A DNA stretch of 64,000 nucleotides from Sphingomonas lutea (lineage in GTDB: Bacteria; Pseudomonadota; Alphaproteobacteria; Sphingomonadales; Sphingomonadaceae): positions 186,001-250,000 of the forward strand of contig NZ_CP060718.1 in the NCBI RefSeq assembly GCF_014396785.1, read 5' to 3'. Both the position numbers and the translations under genes were made by a program. The number at the start of each line of letters is the position of its first letter. Position 1 is the first letter of the stretch. Positions 26,520 to 38,180 of this stretch are shown piece by piece. The notes below the pieces were generated by a model. That model was not told where the DNA came from and searched no databases. It worked only from the letters and a program-made list of their open reading frames with translations.

Positions 26520-27480
26520 TCGGCCGCCGGCCGGGCCGGCCATGACGAGCCGAGCTTGCGCGCTTCATCGCGCCACAGATGGCGAATGCCGTCCCCGATG
26601 ACGCGGGGGACAACGGTGTAGTGGTCCTCGTCCGAATAGATGCGCGTGGTGACCTCGGCACCCGCATAGCCGCGCAAGTGCAGCGTCTCCGCGAACGAAG
26701 CGGTCGAACTGACAATGTTGGACGCAGCCAGAAACCATTCGTCGACTTCGCCCCCGCCCACGCCGATGAACAGCGCGACGGGAAGCGTCTTGTGGCGCTT
26801 CGCATAAGCCGCTTCGGCCTTGAACACGGCGCCATCCACCCCGGCAAGATACGGGCTGCCTAGGATCACTTTCTGGAAAGCGCCGCGCTGAAAGATGGAA
26901 TATGCCGCCACCATCCCCCCGCGGAGTGGCCGTAGAGCGTATGCTCCCCCGAGAAGCGGTAGCGAGCCGCAAGCCGCGGCCGCAGGTCGTCGATCAGCAT
27001 TGCCAGGAAGTCGTCGGCACGGTGCGGGAAGTCGGGGATCGGCGCGACCTTGGCCCAGGCTTCGCCCGCCAGTCCCGGCGGTGCGTAGCCGCGACCTTGC
27101 GGCGAATATTCGACGATCCGCCGGCCCACCCCGGCGAGCCCGTCCTTGGCCGGGCTGCCGATTCCGATGACGATCATTTCCGGCGCGTGGTTGCCGATCA
27201 CCAATGTGTCGAGGATGCCGACCACCGCGCGCGTCATCAATGGCCCGTCGAGCACCCACAGCACCGGATATTTGCGCCCGGGCTGCGCCGCATAGCTCGC
27301 CGGCAGCGCAATCGTCAGCTCGTGCGGATAAGCGAATGCGCGCGACTGGAACGGCTGCGGCGCGAGCAGGTCCATGTTCGCCCGCGCGCCCGGGATCGCC
27401 GCCAGCTGCGGATTGGCGTCCGCGGGCTGGCCGAGCGACAGCAAGGCAAAGGCGACGACAGTGATGATCGGCAGGCGCAT
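26507..27480 (-). pseudogene. Secreted alpha/beta-hydrolase (esterase), frameshifted
   Basis: The N-terminal part (27480 down to about 26915) has a signal peptide, V-L-W-V-L-D-G-P and the nucleophile elbow Y-G-H-S-A-G-G, as in COG2819 esterases related to IroE and Fes. Right after the elbow the frame runs into W-W-R-H-I-P and stops at 26866. In another frame the sequence continues M-V-A-A-Y-S-I-F-Q, G-S-P-Y-L-A-G and the His loop D-E-D-H-Y-T-V-V-P, ending at 26507. A missing G in the G6 run (C6 on the plus strand, 26915-26920) would restore one protein of about 323 residues. It could be a sequencing error, a phase-variable tract or a real null allele. Confidence 0.85.
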
Positions 27481-27533
27481 GCGACTCTCCGGTTTTCAAA
27501 TTTCCCTGTATCACTGGAATAACACACCGCAAG

Positions 27534-28268
27534 TCACGCGGTGCGCATTTCGCGGCGGCCGAGGTCCCACAGCATCGCCAGCAGAATGCCCGCGCCGCTC
27601 GCCAGCGCTGCGTATACGCCGATGACGCCCGCCGGCTTCGGCCACATCGTCGCATAGATCTGCAGCAGCCAGGGAATGTAGACCGTGACCCCCGACGCAG
27701 TGATGACCAAAGCGAAGAAGGTGCCGAGGATGCCGACGATCAGCGGCACGACGAAGCTGCGCCAGCGCAGCGCGACCCACAATTGCAGCAGCACCGTCGG
27801 GATCGCGCCCAATGCCATGGCGGCCATGCCCACTGCCATGTCGTCGAACTGCCGGTCGCCCACCGGTGCACGGTCGGGCAACACCGCCCCCACCGCATAG
27901 CCGACGGCATAAAGGCCGACATAGACAATCAGCTGCATCGCCAGCAGCAGGATGAAGGCCACGCCTGCCTTGGTTGCGAACAATGTCGCGCGATGCGTCG
28001 GCAGCGCGAGCAGGTGGTTCCACATGCGCGACCCATGCTCGATCTGCGCCAGCAGGGTCGCGACCGCGGTCACCGACATCGGCAGCATGAAGAAGGACCA
28101 CATGGCGAGGCCTTCGTCGAGGTAGCGTTCCCACTTCACTTCCGCGGTGCGCGTGCCGAGCGCGATCGCGGCAAAGGCGAGCACGCACAGCGGCGCCGCG
28201 AAGGTCACCAGCAGGACGAGCGAGCGGCGGAGCTTGAGCAGCTCGGCAGTCAGCGGCGCGGGCATCAT
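27534..28268 (-). CDS. ABC-2 type transporter permease
   Basis: A 244-residue membrane protein with six helices. The opening A-E-L-L-K-L-R-R-S-L and the long hydrophobic runs separated by a large first loop (E-V-K-W-E-R-Y-L-D-E-G) are typical of ABC-2 permeases of the YhgE/NatB or lantibiotic-immunity kind. The start ATG 28268 overlaps the stop of the ATPase gene (ATGA), so the two form a transporter. The substrate is unknown; neighbours give no clue. Confidence 0.85.
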   Translation of the reverse strand: MMPAPLTAELLKLRRSLVLLVTFAAPLCVLAFAAIALGTRTAEVKWERYLDEGLAMWSFFMLPMSVTAVATLLAQIEHGSRMWNHLLALPTHRATLFATKAGVAFILLLAMQLIVYVGLYAVGYAVGAVLPDRAPVGDRQFDDMAVGMAAMALGAIPTVLLQLWVALRWRSFVVPLIVGILGTFFALVITASGVTVYIPWLLQIYATMWPKPAGVIGVYAALASGAGILLAMLWDLGRREMRTA

Positions 28269-29182
28269 GCTGCCCGCGCAAGCGAGGTGTCGGTCAAGTC
28301 CATGTAGATCCTTTCCAACGAGGGCCGCTCCTGCGTCAGCCGCGACACCGCAACGCCGTGATTGACCAGCAATTGGTTGAGGTCGGCCGGGGACAGGCGC
28401 GGGTCGGGCACTTCGATCAGCCGCCCGTCGCGCGCGGCGGCGCATATCCCTTGCGACCGGAGCAGGCGCAGCGCGCCCAGCGCGTCGCCGACTTCGACCA
28501 GGATGCGCGGGCCGCCATCGGACAGCACGCCGGCAAGCGGCCCCTGCGCCAGAAGCCGCCCGCCGTGGATCAGCGCGACATGATCGACGGTCTGCTCGAC
28601 TTCGGCCAGCAGATGGCTCGACAGGAGGACGCTGGTGCCCGCGTCGCGCGGCAGCGCGCGGATCAGTTCGCGCACTTCGACGATCCCATCGGGATCGAGG
28701 CCGTTGGTCGGCTCGTCGAGGATCAGCAGCTTGGGCGCGCCGAGCAATGCGCGGGCGATGCCGAGGCGCTGGCGCATGCCCAGCGAATAGTCGCCGACGC
28801 GCTTGCCCGCCGCACCGTGCAATCCCATCAGCGCGAGCACGCGGTCGGGCTCGTCCGCGTCGAGGGCGAGCAGCCGGCGGCTGATCTCGAGATTCTCGCG
28901 CCCGGTCAGATTGTCGTAATGGCACGGCGTTTCGACCAATGCGCCGACGTTCCGTGCAACCCGCCGCCGCGCACCGGGCATGGCCATCCCCAGCATCGTG
29001 ATGCGCCCCGCATCCGGCCGAGTCAGGCCGAGCAGCATGCGGATGGTCGTGGTCTTCCCCGCCCCGTTGGGCCTAAGGAACCCCGTCACCGACCGCGCTG
29101 GAACCCGAAGGTCGATCCCATCGACCGCATGCACGCCCCCATAGGCCTTGCGCAGCCCAGCCGTCTCAATCGCATATTGCAT
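28265..29182 (-). CDS. ABC transporter ATP-binding protein with altered P-loop
   Basis: A 305-residue ATPase of the ABC-2 exporter group. Signature Y-S-L-G-M-R-Q-R-L-G-I-A, Walker B L-L-I-L-D-E-P-T-N-G-L-D-P and the switch histidine in L-L-S-S-H-L are normal. The Walker A reads F-L-R-P-N-G-A-G-K-T-T: Arg37 replaces the first Gly of the G-x(4)-G-K-T loop, a change of one base from GGG to AGG; Lys43 is intact. About 90 C-terminal residues follow the nucleotide-binding domain. The upstream region is shared divergently with the DUF2975 gene. Confidence 0.9.
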   Translation of the reverse strand: MQYAIETAGLRKAYGGVHAVDGIDLRVPARSVTGFLRPNGAGKTTTIRMLLGLTRPDAGRITMLGMAMPGARRRVARNVGALVETPCHYDNLTGRENLEISRRLLALDADEPDRVLALMGLHGAAGKRVGDYSLGMRQRLGIARALLGAPKLLILDEPTNGLDPDGIVEVRELIRALPRDAGTSVLLSSHLLAEVEQTVDHVALIHGGRLLAQGPLAGVLSDGGPRILVEVGDALGALRLLRSQGICAAARDGRLIEVPDPRLSPADLNQLLVNHGVAVSRLTQERPSLERIYMDLTDTSLARAA

Positions 29183-29207
29183 CCACCGCTCCGAATCTTT
29201 AGCTGTA

Positions 29208-29239
29208 ACTTAAAGATGGTGGATGAGTGTTCTTTAAGT
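29208..29239. promoter_or_regulatory. Inverted repeat in divergent promoter region
   Basis: ACTTAAAG (29208-29215) and CTTTAAGT (29232-29239) form a perfect 8-bp inverted repeat with 16 bases between, in the region between the divergent ABC and DUF2975 genes. It may be an operator of the XRE regulator encoded at 29748; this is inference. Confidence 0.35.
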
Positions 29240-29253
29240 CAAGGTTAAGTTTC

Positions 29254-29745
29254 ATGGCTCGAGACGAAGGCGATCCGGTGCGTGTTTCCGCAGTGCGACT
29301 GCGCATGCTGCTGACGGGCGCGGCGGTGGGGTTGCTGCTCATCCTGGTGGCCGAGCGCCTGGGTTATGCGGGCGCTTACCGGCGGGGCGGCGTCGATGCA
29401 GCACAACTCCCGGCGCAGCTTCTGCTCAGCCTGCCGGCACTGATGAACCTTGCTGCTTTGTGGTGCCTGCGCACCGCGGCAGCGGCCGCCGCCGCCGGTC
29501 AGCCGTTCGGGCGGGTCGCCGTCACCGCCTTCCGCCGCGTCGGCGCCTTGCTTGCGGCAAGCGCCGCCACGGCCCTGCTGGTCGTACCGCTGCTTGCGCG
29601 CGCAATTGGTCAGACGCCGACGCGGCTGATCGACGCCGATATCTCGACCCTCGTGCTCGGCGTTATTGGGCTCGGCATGATCTTCGTCGGCCAGCTGATC
29701 GCCCGCGCGGCCCATGCCGAGCGCGAGCTCGAGGCGTTCTTCTAG
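29254..29745 (+). CDS. DUF2975 membrane protein
   Basis: A 163-residue protein with four hydrophobic helices, the usual plan of DUF2975. These proteins are almost always followed by a small XRE-type regulator of the YozG kind, as here, and the pair probably acts as a membrane sensor plus transcription factor. ATG 29254 is chosen; a GTG at 29227 would add nine residues that overlap the promoter region. The XRE gene starts 2 bases after the stop. Confidence 0.85.
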   Translation: MARDEGDPVRVSAVRLRMLLTGAAVGLLLILVAERLGYAGAYRRGGVDAAQLPAQLLLSLPALMNLAALWCLRTAAAAAAAGQPFGRVAVTAFRRVGALLAASAATALLVVPLLARAIGQTPTRLIDADISTLVLGVIGLGMIFVGQLIARAAHAERELEAFF

Positions 29746-29747
29746 CC

Positions 29748-29984
29748 ATGCGCATCCGCGTCACGCTCGACGAGCTCATCACCCGCAACGGCCTCAAGGC
29801 CAAGGACGTCGCGCGCGCCGTGGGCGTCAGCGAGACGCACTTGTCGCTGTTCCGCTCGGGCAAGGTGAAGGGCGTCCGCTTCGAGACGCTGGCCAGGCTC
29901 TGCGCCGTCATCGGCTGCCAGCCGGGCGACCTGCTCCGGTTCGAGGATGAGGGGAACGAGCCCCCGACACGAAGCGCTGATTAG
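29748..29984 (+). CDS. YozG-like XRE family transcriptional regulator
   Basis: A 78-residue Cro/CI-type protein. The helix-turn-helix is T-L-D-E-L-I-T-R-N-G-L-K-A-K-D-V-A followed by V-S-E-T-H-L-S-L-F-R-S-G-K, and the family's ending C-Q-P-G-D-L-L-R-F-E-D-E is present. It probably controls its own operon with DUF2975 and perhaps the divergent ABC transporter. Its stop is shared by TTAG with the convergent M23 peptidase gene. Confidence 0.88.
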   Translation: MRIRVTLDELITRNGLKAKDVARAVGVSETHLSLFRSGKVKGVRFETLARLCAVIGCQPGDLLRFEDEGNEPPTRSAD

Positions 29985-31150
29985 CTGGTCGTTTGCGGGA
30001 TCGACGTCATCTCGCGGACGCGCGCCTTCATCGCTTGCTGCTGCGCTTTCGAATAAGCCTGGCGCTGGACCAGTTGCACCGCGAGCGGATTGACGGCCCG
30101 GCCGTTCAGGCGAACCTCGAAGTGAAGGTGCGGGCCGGTCGACAGGCCGGAGGACCCGACGTAGCCGATCACCTGGCCCTGGCGGACTGGAGTCCCTGCA
30201 GCGGCGGCAAAGCCGCTCATGTGCGAATAAGTGGTAACGATCCCGCCGCCATGCGCCACCGCGACGCGCCGTCCGTATCCGCCGGCCCAGCCGGCATCGA
30301 CGACTTGGCCGTCGGCGGCGGCAACGATCGGCGTTCCCATCCCCGCACCGAAATCGATTCCGGCATGGAAGCGGGTGAAGCGCAAGATCGGGTGGGTACG
30401 CGATCCGAAGCCGGAGGTGATTCGGCCCGCCACCGGGCTCATGAGGCCGCTCAGCGTGCGATGCTCGCCGGCGTTGGACGAATCGAGCCACGCGCCGTTC
30501 GGCCCCGGCCAGCGGATGACCGCCACGTCGCCTGCCCATTGCCGGTCGAGTGCCGCATAGACGAGCGCATCTCCGCGCCGCGTATCGACGACGAAATCGA
30601 AGCGATCGGATGGCGCCACCTCGCCGACGTCGATCTGGGTTGCGAGCGCCTGGAGATAGAGCGCGGCGGTCTCGCTCGACGCCCCCGCGCCGCGCAGCGA
30701 CCAATAAAGGCCGTCGGTGATGTCGCCGCTGATCCGCTTCAGGCCGGCGCGCTCGCCGGTCGCTACGCCGCGCGGCTTTGCGATCCTGTCGGGCGTCTCG
30801 GCAGAAACTTCCGTTGCGATTGCGGCTGCAGCGGCGAGCGGCTGATATTGCCGCATTTCCCCGGGCGGAAGGCGCGGGGAGGTTGGCTTGGCGGCAGCGG
30901 AAAAGTCCAGGCCGGGGGCAAGCGCGAGGGCGCTGGCGCATAGTCCGGCAAGCGTTGCCGCACCGGCGCACCAGCGCCAGCCGAGCGGTTCGCGTGTCAG
31001 ATCGACGACGAGGCTGAATGGCCGGCGCGGTCGTGCGCGCCCGAAGCCAGCGCGCGCCGGAAAGGGCACGACCTTCCCCGCGGGCGCGCTACGCATTTCC
31101 GCAGCGAACGGCTTTTGCGCGGGCAAGCTCATCCAGCGGTGATGCCGCAA
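29981..31150 (-). CDS. M23 family metallopeptidase (LytM-type), membrane anchored
   Basis: A 389-residue protein. One membrane helix (about 62-80) anchors a long linker and then the LytM domain. The zinc ligands are visible as His262-x3-Asp266 in R-F-H-A-G-I-D-F and His341-x-His343 in H-L-H-F-E-V, with the usual S-G-F-G-S-R-T-H-P-I upstream and S-H-M-S in between. Such enzymes cut peptide cross-links of peptidoglycan in the periplasm. A second start ATG at 31132 (M-S-L-P-A-Q) is possible. The neighbouring genes do not define which cell-wall step it serves. Confidence 0.92.
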   Translation of the reverse strand: MRHHRWMSLPAQKPFAAEMRSAPAGKVVPFPARAGFGRARPRRPFSLVVDLTREPLGWRWCAGAATLAGLCASALALAPGLDFSAAAKPTSPRLPPGEMRQYQPLAAAAAIATEVSAETPDRIAKPRGVATGERAGLKRISGDITDGLYWSLRGAGASSETAALYLQALATQIDVGEVAPSDRFDFVVDTRRGDALVYAALDRQWAGDVAVIRWPGPNGAWLDSSNAGEHRTLSGLMSPVAGRITSGFGSRTHPILRFTRFHAGIDFGAGMGTPIVAAADGQVVDAGWAGGYGRRVAVAHGGGIVTTYSHMSGFAAAAGTPVRQGQVIGYVGSSGLSTGPHLHFEVRLNGRAVNPLAVQLVQRQAYSKAQQQAMKARVREMTSIPQTTS

Positions 31151-31207
31151 CAGGGTTAAGGCCGTGCTAAAAATTGGAACCTTGCGCTTGGTGCGCGCGC
31201 TGCCACA

Positions 31208-33757
<2,550 letters not shown>

Positions 33758-33759
33758 TC

Positions 33760-33796
33760 GTCATCGCGATGAACGAAGCGACGAACTCGCGATGAC
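33760..33796. repeat. REP-like inverted repeat between helicase and hslR
   Basis: GTCATCGCGA (33760-33769) and TCGCGATGAC (33787-33796) are perfect inverted copies around a 17-base spacer that contains GAACGAAGCGACGAA. The unit resembles the CGTCATTGCGAGCGAAGCGA hairpins scattered in sphingomonad genomes. It may shape mRNA stability between the two genes. Confidence 0.55.
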
Positions 33797-33802
33797 GGCG
33801 CA

Positions 33803-34075
33803 ATGCGGATCGACCGATACCTCCACTGCATCCGACTGACGAAGAGCCGCACTTTGGCGCAGGCGGTGATCGACGGCGGCTATGTCCGCATCGACGGCAA
33901 GCGCGTCGAGAAGCATAGCGAAGAGGTGCGCGTCGGCAGCGTGGTCGCGCTTCCGCTGCATGGGCAGGTCCGCATCCTCCGAGTGCTTGCTTTGCCCGCC
34001 CGGCGGGGCCCGCCGGCCGAGGCGCGCGCCTGCTTCGAAGAGCTGGGAATTGACGCCGGCCAGCCCGCGACATAG
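33803..34075 (+). CDS. hslR: S4-domain RNA-binding protein, HslR/Hsp15 family
   Basis: A 90-residue protein whose whole body is an S4 RNA-binding domain: [19 protein letters not shown] at the start and [11 protein letters not shown] in the middle. HslR binds the 50S subunit with a blocked nascent chain and helps recycle it after heat shock. It lies between the helicase and the ferredoxin gene, the usual order in the group. ATG 33803 is the only start that gives the complete domain. Confidence 0.9.
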   Translation: MRIDRYLHCIRLTKSRTLAQAVIDGGYVRIDGKRVEKHSEEVRVGSVVALPLHGQVRILRVLALPARRGPPAEARACFEELGIDAGQPAT

Positions 34076-34101
34076 CGAGCGAGCAAAGGGAGCCTTCAAC
34101 C

Positions 34102-34440
34102 ATGACCTACGTCGTCACCGACGCCTGCATCCGCTGCAAATATATGGACTGCGTCGAGGTCTGTCCGGTCGACTGCTTCTACGAGGGCGAGAATATGCTC
34201 GTCATCAATCCCAACGAATGCATCGATTGCGGCGTGTGCGAGCCCGAATGCCCGGCCGAAGCGATCCTGCCCGATACCGAAAGCGGCCAGGAAAAGTGGC
34301 TGGAGCTCAACGCGACCTTCTCGTCGCAATGGCCCAACATCACGCGCAAGAAAGACAGCCCCGCCGACGCCGACGAGCACAAGGGTGAAGCGGGCAAATA
34401 CGACAAATATTTCTCCGCCGACCCCGGTCAGGGCGATTGA
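34102..34440 (+). CDS. fdxA: 7Fe ferredoxin FdxA
   Basis: A 112-residue ferredoxin that carries a [3Fe-4S] and a [4Fe-4S] cluster. The first cluster ligands are in [14 protein letters not shown] and the second in [12 protein letters not shown]. The C-terminal half, ending in A-G-K-Y-D-K-Y-F, is the extension typical of the Azotobacter-type FdxA. It serves as a cytosolic electron carrier. GGGAGCC upstream is a fair ribosome-binding site. Confidence 0.95.
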   Translation: MTYVVTDACIRCKYMDCVEVCPVDCFYEGENMLVINPNECIDCGVCEPECPAEAILPDTESGQEKWLELNATFSSQWPNITRKKDSPADADEHKGEAGKYDKYFSADPGQGD

Positions 34441-34492
34441 GCGCAGGACGGGCCGGGGGCCTGTTCGAGCACAATCGGATCGCGGCGGCCGC

Positions 34493-35272
34493 CTAGCGGT
34501 CGATCGTGAAGGTGTAGTTGAGGCCGATTCCGCCCGACAGCTGGTTGCGCGATCCGAGTTCGCGCACGATCGGCGAATCCGCGGCATCGCCGACCAGCCG
34601 CTCGTAACGCGCGTAACCGAACATGCCGATGCGCGGCGTGAACTGGGTCGACAGGCCGCTTGCCAGCGCGACGCCGTGGATTCCGCCGCTCGGGCGATAT
34701 TCGGGCAGGCCCGTCGCCAGCGCCGCCGCAGGGGTCACCTCGAAATAAGCGCGGTGGTAACGTGCGTTGGAAAACAGCAGCCGTGGTCCGACCGAAAAGA
34801 CATAACGGTCGCCGTCGCGCCACACGGCGTCCGCGCCAAGCTGACCGACGATCCCCTTGTGCCCGCCCAGGCCTTTCACGATTTCGGCGCGCAGATGGAT
34901 CGTGTCGGACACCGCGTAGCTCGCAAACGCGCCCAATTCGACGGTGCTTTTGACCTTCCCCACCGGCGCGCCGACATCGGATTCCTTCCGGCTGCTCGCG
35001 AAGCTCGCGGATGGCCCCGCCGAGAAGCCGCCGCTCGAGATCACGTCCAGACCGAAGCGGTAGTCGGGCGCCTCGAAGTCGAACGCATTCGATCCGCGCG
35101 CGAAATCGAGTTCGAACAACGGCGCCAGCTCGCTTTCGTCCGCACCGATGAACTTCGGCTGCACCTGCGCGCCCAATCCGACGCGCACACGAAGGTCGTC
35201 GCTGTCCTGCGCAAGTGCCGCCCCCCACGCCGGGAACAGGGCAACGGCGGCAATGAGGATCGGTCTGATCAT
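34493..35272 (-). CDS. MipA/OmpV family outer membrane protein
   Basis: A 259-residue protein with a signal peptide (cleavage after A-A-L-A near residue 21). The mature part is a beta-barrel with typical family stretches such as V-G-L-G-A-Q-V-Q-P-K-F-I-G-A-D-E-S and a C-terminal F-T-I-D-R after G-I-G-L-N-Y. MipA is thought to scaffold murein synthases; OmpV-like members are outer-membrane channels or adhesins. Start ATG 35272 follows AAAAGGGG in the transcript. The convergent fdxA has no evident link. Confidence 0.88.
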   Translation of the reverse strand: MIRPILIAAVALFPAWGAALAQDSDDLRVRVGLGAQVQPKFIGADESELAPLFELDFARGSNAFDFEAPDYRFGLDVISSGGFSAGPSASFASSRKESDVGAPVGKVKSTVELGAFASYAVSDTIHLRAEIVKGLGGHKGIVGQLGADAVWRDGDRYVFSVGPRLLFSNARYHRAYFEVTPAAALATGLPEYRPSGGIHGVALASGLSTQFTPRIGMFGYARYERLVGDAADSPIVRELGSRNQLSGGIGLNYTFTIDR

Positions 35273-35325
35273 GGTGGTCCCCTTTTTCGCGAGTCTCGTA
35301 GCCGATTCGCGGGCCGAAGGGCAGC

Positions 35326-37236
35326 CTAACGCCGCTTCAGAAGCGCTTCGACGATGAGCTCTGCAGCCTCCTCCGCCGACATCTGCGTGGTATCGATCCG
35401 GATGTCAGGCGCTTCCGGCGGCTCATAGGGGCTGTCGATGCCGGTGAAGTTCTTGAGCTCGCCGGCGCGGGCCTTGGCGTAGAGGCCCTTGACGTCGCGC
35501 TGCTCGGCATCGGCCAGCGGCGTGTCGATGAAGATCTCGATGAACTCGCCTTCCGGCAGCATCGCGCGCACCATCGCCCGCTCGGCCCGGAAGGGGGAGA
35601 TGAAGGCGGTCAGCACGATCAGCCCGGCATCGGCCATCAGCCGCGCCACCTCGCCGACACGCCGGATATTCTCGATCCGGTCAGCCTCGGTGAAGCCGAG
35701 GTCGCGGTTGAGGCCGTGGCGGACATTGTCGCCGTCGAGCAGGAAAGTGTGGCGCCCGCGCTCCGCCAGCTTCTTCTCGACAATGTTGGCGATGGTCGAT
35801 TTGCCGGCGCCCGAAAGTCCGGTGAACCACAGCACCGCGGGCTTCTGCCCCTTGATCACGGCGTGCGTGTCGCGCCCGATTTCGAGGTGCTGGCGGTGGA
35901 TGTTGTGGGCGCGGCGAAGCGCGAAGTGCAGCATCCCGCACGCCACCGTCGCATTGCTCAGCTTGTCGATCAGGATGAATCCGCCGAGTACCTTGTTCGT
36001 GCTCGCGCCCTCGGCGGCATAGGGCTCGAACACGATCTCCCGATCTGTTGCCACTTCCGCCACGCCGATCGCGTTAAGCCTCAGCGTCGGCGCCGCGAGC
36101 TGCTCGAGCGTGTTGACGTTGACCTCATATTTCGGGCGCTGGACCGTCGCAGTCACCGTCTGCGTGCCGATCTTCAGCCAATAGCCGCGGCCCGGCAGCA
36201 GGTCCTCCTCGGCCATCCACACGATGGTCGCTTCGAACCGGTCGGCCACTTCGGGCGGCGCGCTTGCCGCGGCAATGACGTCGCCGCGTGAACAGTCGAC
36301 CTCGTCAGCGAAGGTGATCGTGACCGATTGCCCGGCGCGCGCTTCGTCGAGATCGCCGTCGCTGGTGACGATCCGCGCAACATGCGTCGTCCGGCCCGAC
36401 GGCGCGATGCGGACTTCGGTCCCCGGGGCCAACGTCCCCGCGGCGATCTGTCCCGCGAAGCCGCGGAAGTCATGGCTTGGCCGGTTGACCCATTGCACCG
36501 GCAGGCGGAGCGGCTTGGCCGCATCCGCGGCGGTATCGAGCGGCACCGTTTCCAGCACCTCGAGCAGGCTCGGCCCATCGTACCACTGCATGGCGCTGCT
36601 GCGCTCCATCACATTGGCGCCGGTCAGCGCCGACAGCGGAATCGCGGTCCAGTCGGGCACGCCGATCTGTTCGGCGAACAGGCGATAGTCTGCGCAGATT
36701 CCGTCGAACGCTTGCCGGTCATGATCGACCAGGTCCATCTTGTTCACCGCCAGAACGAGGTGGCGGATGCCGACCAGGCGGGCGAGATAGGAATGGCGCC
36801 GGGTCTGGGTCAGCACCCCCTTGCGCGCATCGACCAGCAGGACCGCCGCGTCGGCGGTCGACGCGCCGGTGACCATGTTGCGCGTATATTGCTCGTGCCC
36901 CGGTGTGTCGGCGACGATGAACTTGCGCCGCGCGCTGTTGAAGAAGCGGTAGGCGACGTCGATCGTGATGCCCTGCTCGCGCTCGGCCGACAGCCCGTCG
37001 ACCAGCAGCGCGAGGTCGACCGCATCCCCTTGCGTGCCGTGCCGCGCGCTGTCGGCCTCGACCGCCGCAAGCTGGTCGTCGAAGATCTGCTTGCTGTCGA
37101 AGAGCAGCCGCCCGATCAGCGTCGACTTGCCGTCGTCGACGCTGCCGCAGGTGATGAAGCGCAGCAGCTCCATCCCGTCCTGCTCGCGCATCCATGATGC
37201 GATATCCGGGGCGACGCCGGGCGCGGAGGCGCTCAA
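35326..37236 (-). CDS. cysNC: Bifunctional sulfate adenylyltransferase subunit 1/adenylylsulfate kinase CysNC
   Basis: A 636-residue fusion. Residues about 20-440 are the GTPase subunit CysN, with G1 [10 protein letters not shown]3 D-T-P-G-H-E-Q-Y and G4 N-K-M-D. Residues about 455-636 are APS kinase CysC, with P-loop G-L-S-G-A-G-K-S-T and the family's [11 protein letters not shown]. The fusion makes APS and phosphorylates it to PAPS for sulfate assimilation or sulfation. Start is TTG 37236, four bases overlapping the cysD stop, because the next ATG (37191) would remove the conserved D-I-A-S-W-M region. Confidence 0.96.
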   Translation of the reverse strand: MSASAPGVAPDIASWMREQDGMELLRFITCGSVDDGKSTLIGRLLFDSKQIFDDQLAAVEADSARHGTQGDAVDLALLVDGLSAEREQGITIDVAYRFFNSARRKFIVADTPGHEQYTRNMVTGASTADAAVLLVDARKGVLTQTRRHSYLARLVGIRHLVLAVNKMDLVDHDRQAFDGICADYRLFAEQIGVPDWTAIPLSALTGANVMERSSAMQWYDGPSLLEVLETVPLDTAADAAKPLRLPVQWVNRPSHDFRGFAGQIAAGTLAPGTEVRIAPSGRTTHVARIVTSDGDLDEARAGQSVTITFADEVDCSRGDVIAAASAPPEVADRFEATIVWMAEEDLLPGRGYWLKIGTQTVTATVQRPKYEVNVNTLEQLAAPTLRLNAIGVAEVATDREIVFEPYAAEGASTNKVLGGFILIDKLSNATVACGMLHFALRRAHNIHRQHLEIGRDTHAVIKGQKPAVLWFTGLSGAGKSTIANIVEKKLAERGRHTFLLDGDNVRHGLNRDLGFTEADRIENIRRVGEVARLMADAGLIVLTAFISPFRAERAMVRAMLPEGEFIEIFIDTPLADAEQRDVKGLYAKARAGELKNFTGIDSPYEPPEAPDIRIDTTQMSAEEAAELIVEALLKRR

Positions 37237-38180
37237 AAATAGCCCTCCTGCTTCTTCTTCTCCATGCTCGCGCTGCCGCCGTCGCGGTCGATCGCGCGGC
37301 CCTGGCGTTCGGACGTGGTGGTGGTCAGCATTTCGGCGATGATCTCCTCGACACTCGCCGCATCGCTCTCGATCGCGCCCGACAGCGGATAGCAGCCGAG
37401 CGTGCGGAAGCGGACCCGGCGCATCTGCGGCGTGGCCCCGTCGAGCCGGAAGCGATCGTCATCGACCATCAGCAGCAGGCCGTCGCGCTCGACGATCGGC
37501 CGCTCGGCGGCGAAGTACAGGGGCACGATCTCGATCCCCTCGCGCAGGATATATTGCCAGACGTCGAGCTCGGTCCAGTTGGACAGCGGGAACACCCGCA
37601 TGCTCTCGCCGGCGTTGGTGCGCAGATTGTAATTGGCCCACACCTCGGGCCGCTGGCGCTTGGGGTCCCAGCGGTGGTTGCGGTCGCGGAAGCTGAAGAT
37701 GCGCTCCTTGGCGCGGCTCTTCTCCTCGTCGCGCCGGGCGCCGCCGAACGCCGCGTCGAACCTGTGCGCGTCGAGCGCCTGCTTGAGCCCTTGCGTCTTC
37801 CACAGATCGGTGTGCGCAGGGCCGTGGTCGAAGGGGTTGATCCCCTGACTCTCGGCGTCGCGGTTGACGTGGACAATCAGCCTGACGCCCGGATCCGCAG
37901 CCACCTTGTCGCGAAGCGCGTACATGTCGCGAAACTTCCAGGTCGTATCGACGTGGAGCAACGGGAACGGCAGCGGCGCCGGAAAGAACGCCTTCCTGGC
38001 GAGGTGCAGCATCACCGCGGAATCCTTGCCGATGGAATAGAGCATGACCGGGCGAGCGGCCTCCGCGACCGTCTCGCGCATGATGTGGATGCTCTCCGCC
38101 TCGAGCCGGTCGAGATGCGTCAGTTCCGCCAAAGAAGGTCCCCGCGTGGTGCCCTGAGCGATGCTGCCTAGCACGCGCAT
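37233..38180 (-). CDS. cysD: Sulfate adenylyltransferase subunit 2 CysD
   Basis: About 300-315 residues. CysD is the ATP pyrophosphatase-type subunit that forms APS from ATP and sulfate. The P-loop-like S-I-G-K-D-S-A-V-M, the H-V-D-T-T-W-K-F and the ending [10 protein letters not shown] are the family's. ATG 38180 is annotated; a TTG at 38132, which would begin [10 protein letters not shown] as in E. coli CysD, is a real alternative and gives the standard 299 residues. Neither has a strong ribosome-binding site. It is coupled to cysNC. Confidence 0.93.
   Translation of the reverse strand: MRVLGSIAQGTTRGPSLAELTHLDRLEAESIHIMRETVAEAARPVMLYSIGKDSAVMLHLARKAFFPAPLPFPLLHVDTTWKFRDMYALRDKVAADPGVRLIVHVNRDAESQGINPFDHGPAHTDLWKTQGLKQALDAHRFDAAFGGARRDEEKSRAKERIFSFRDRNHRWDPKRQRPEVWANYNLRTNAGESMRVFPLSNWTELDVWQYILREGIEIVPLYFAAERPIVERDGLLLMVDDDRFRLDGATPQMRRVRFRTLGCYPLSGAIESDAASVEEIIAEMLTTTTSERQGRAIDRDGGSASMEKKKQEGYF

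Noticed and set aside
37233..38180. SAM or other riboswitch before cysD
   Set aside because: The region upstream is occupied by the end of the autotransporter gene and its terminator; no conserved riboswitch blocks could be seen.
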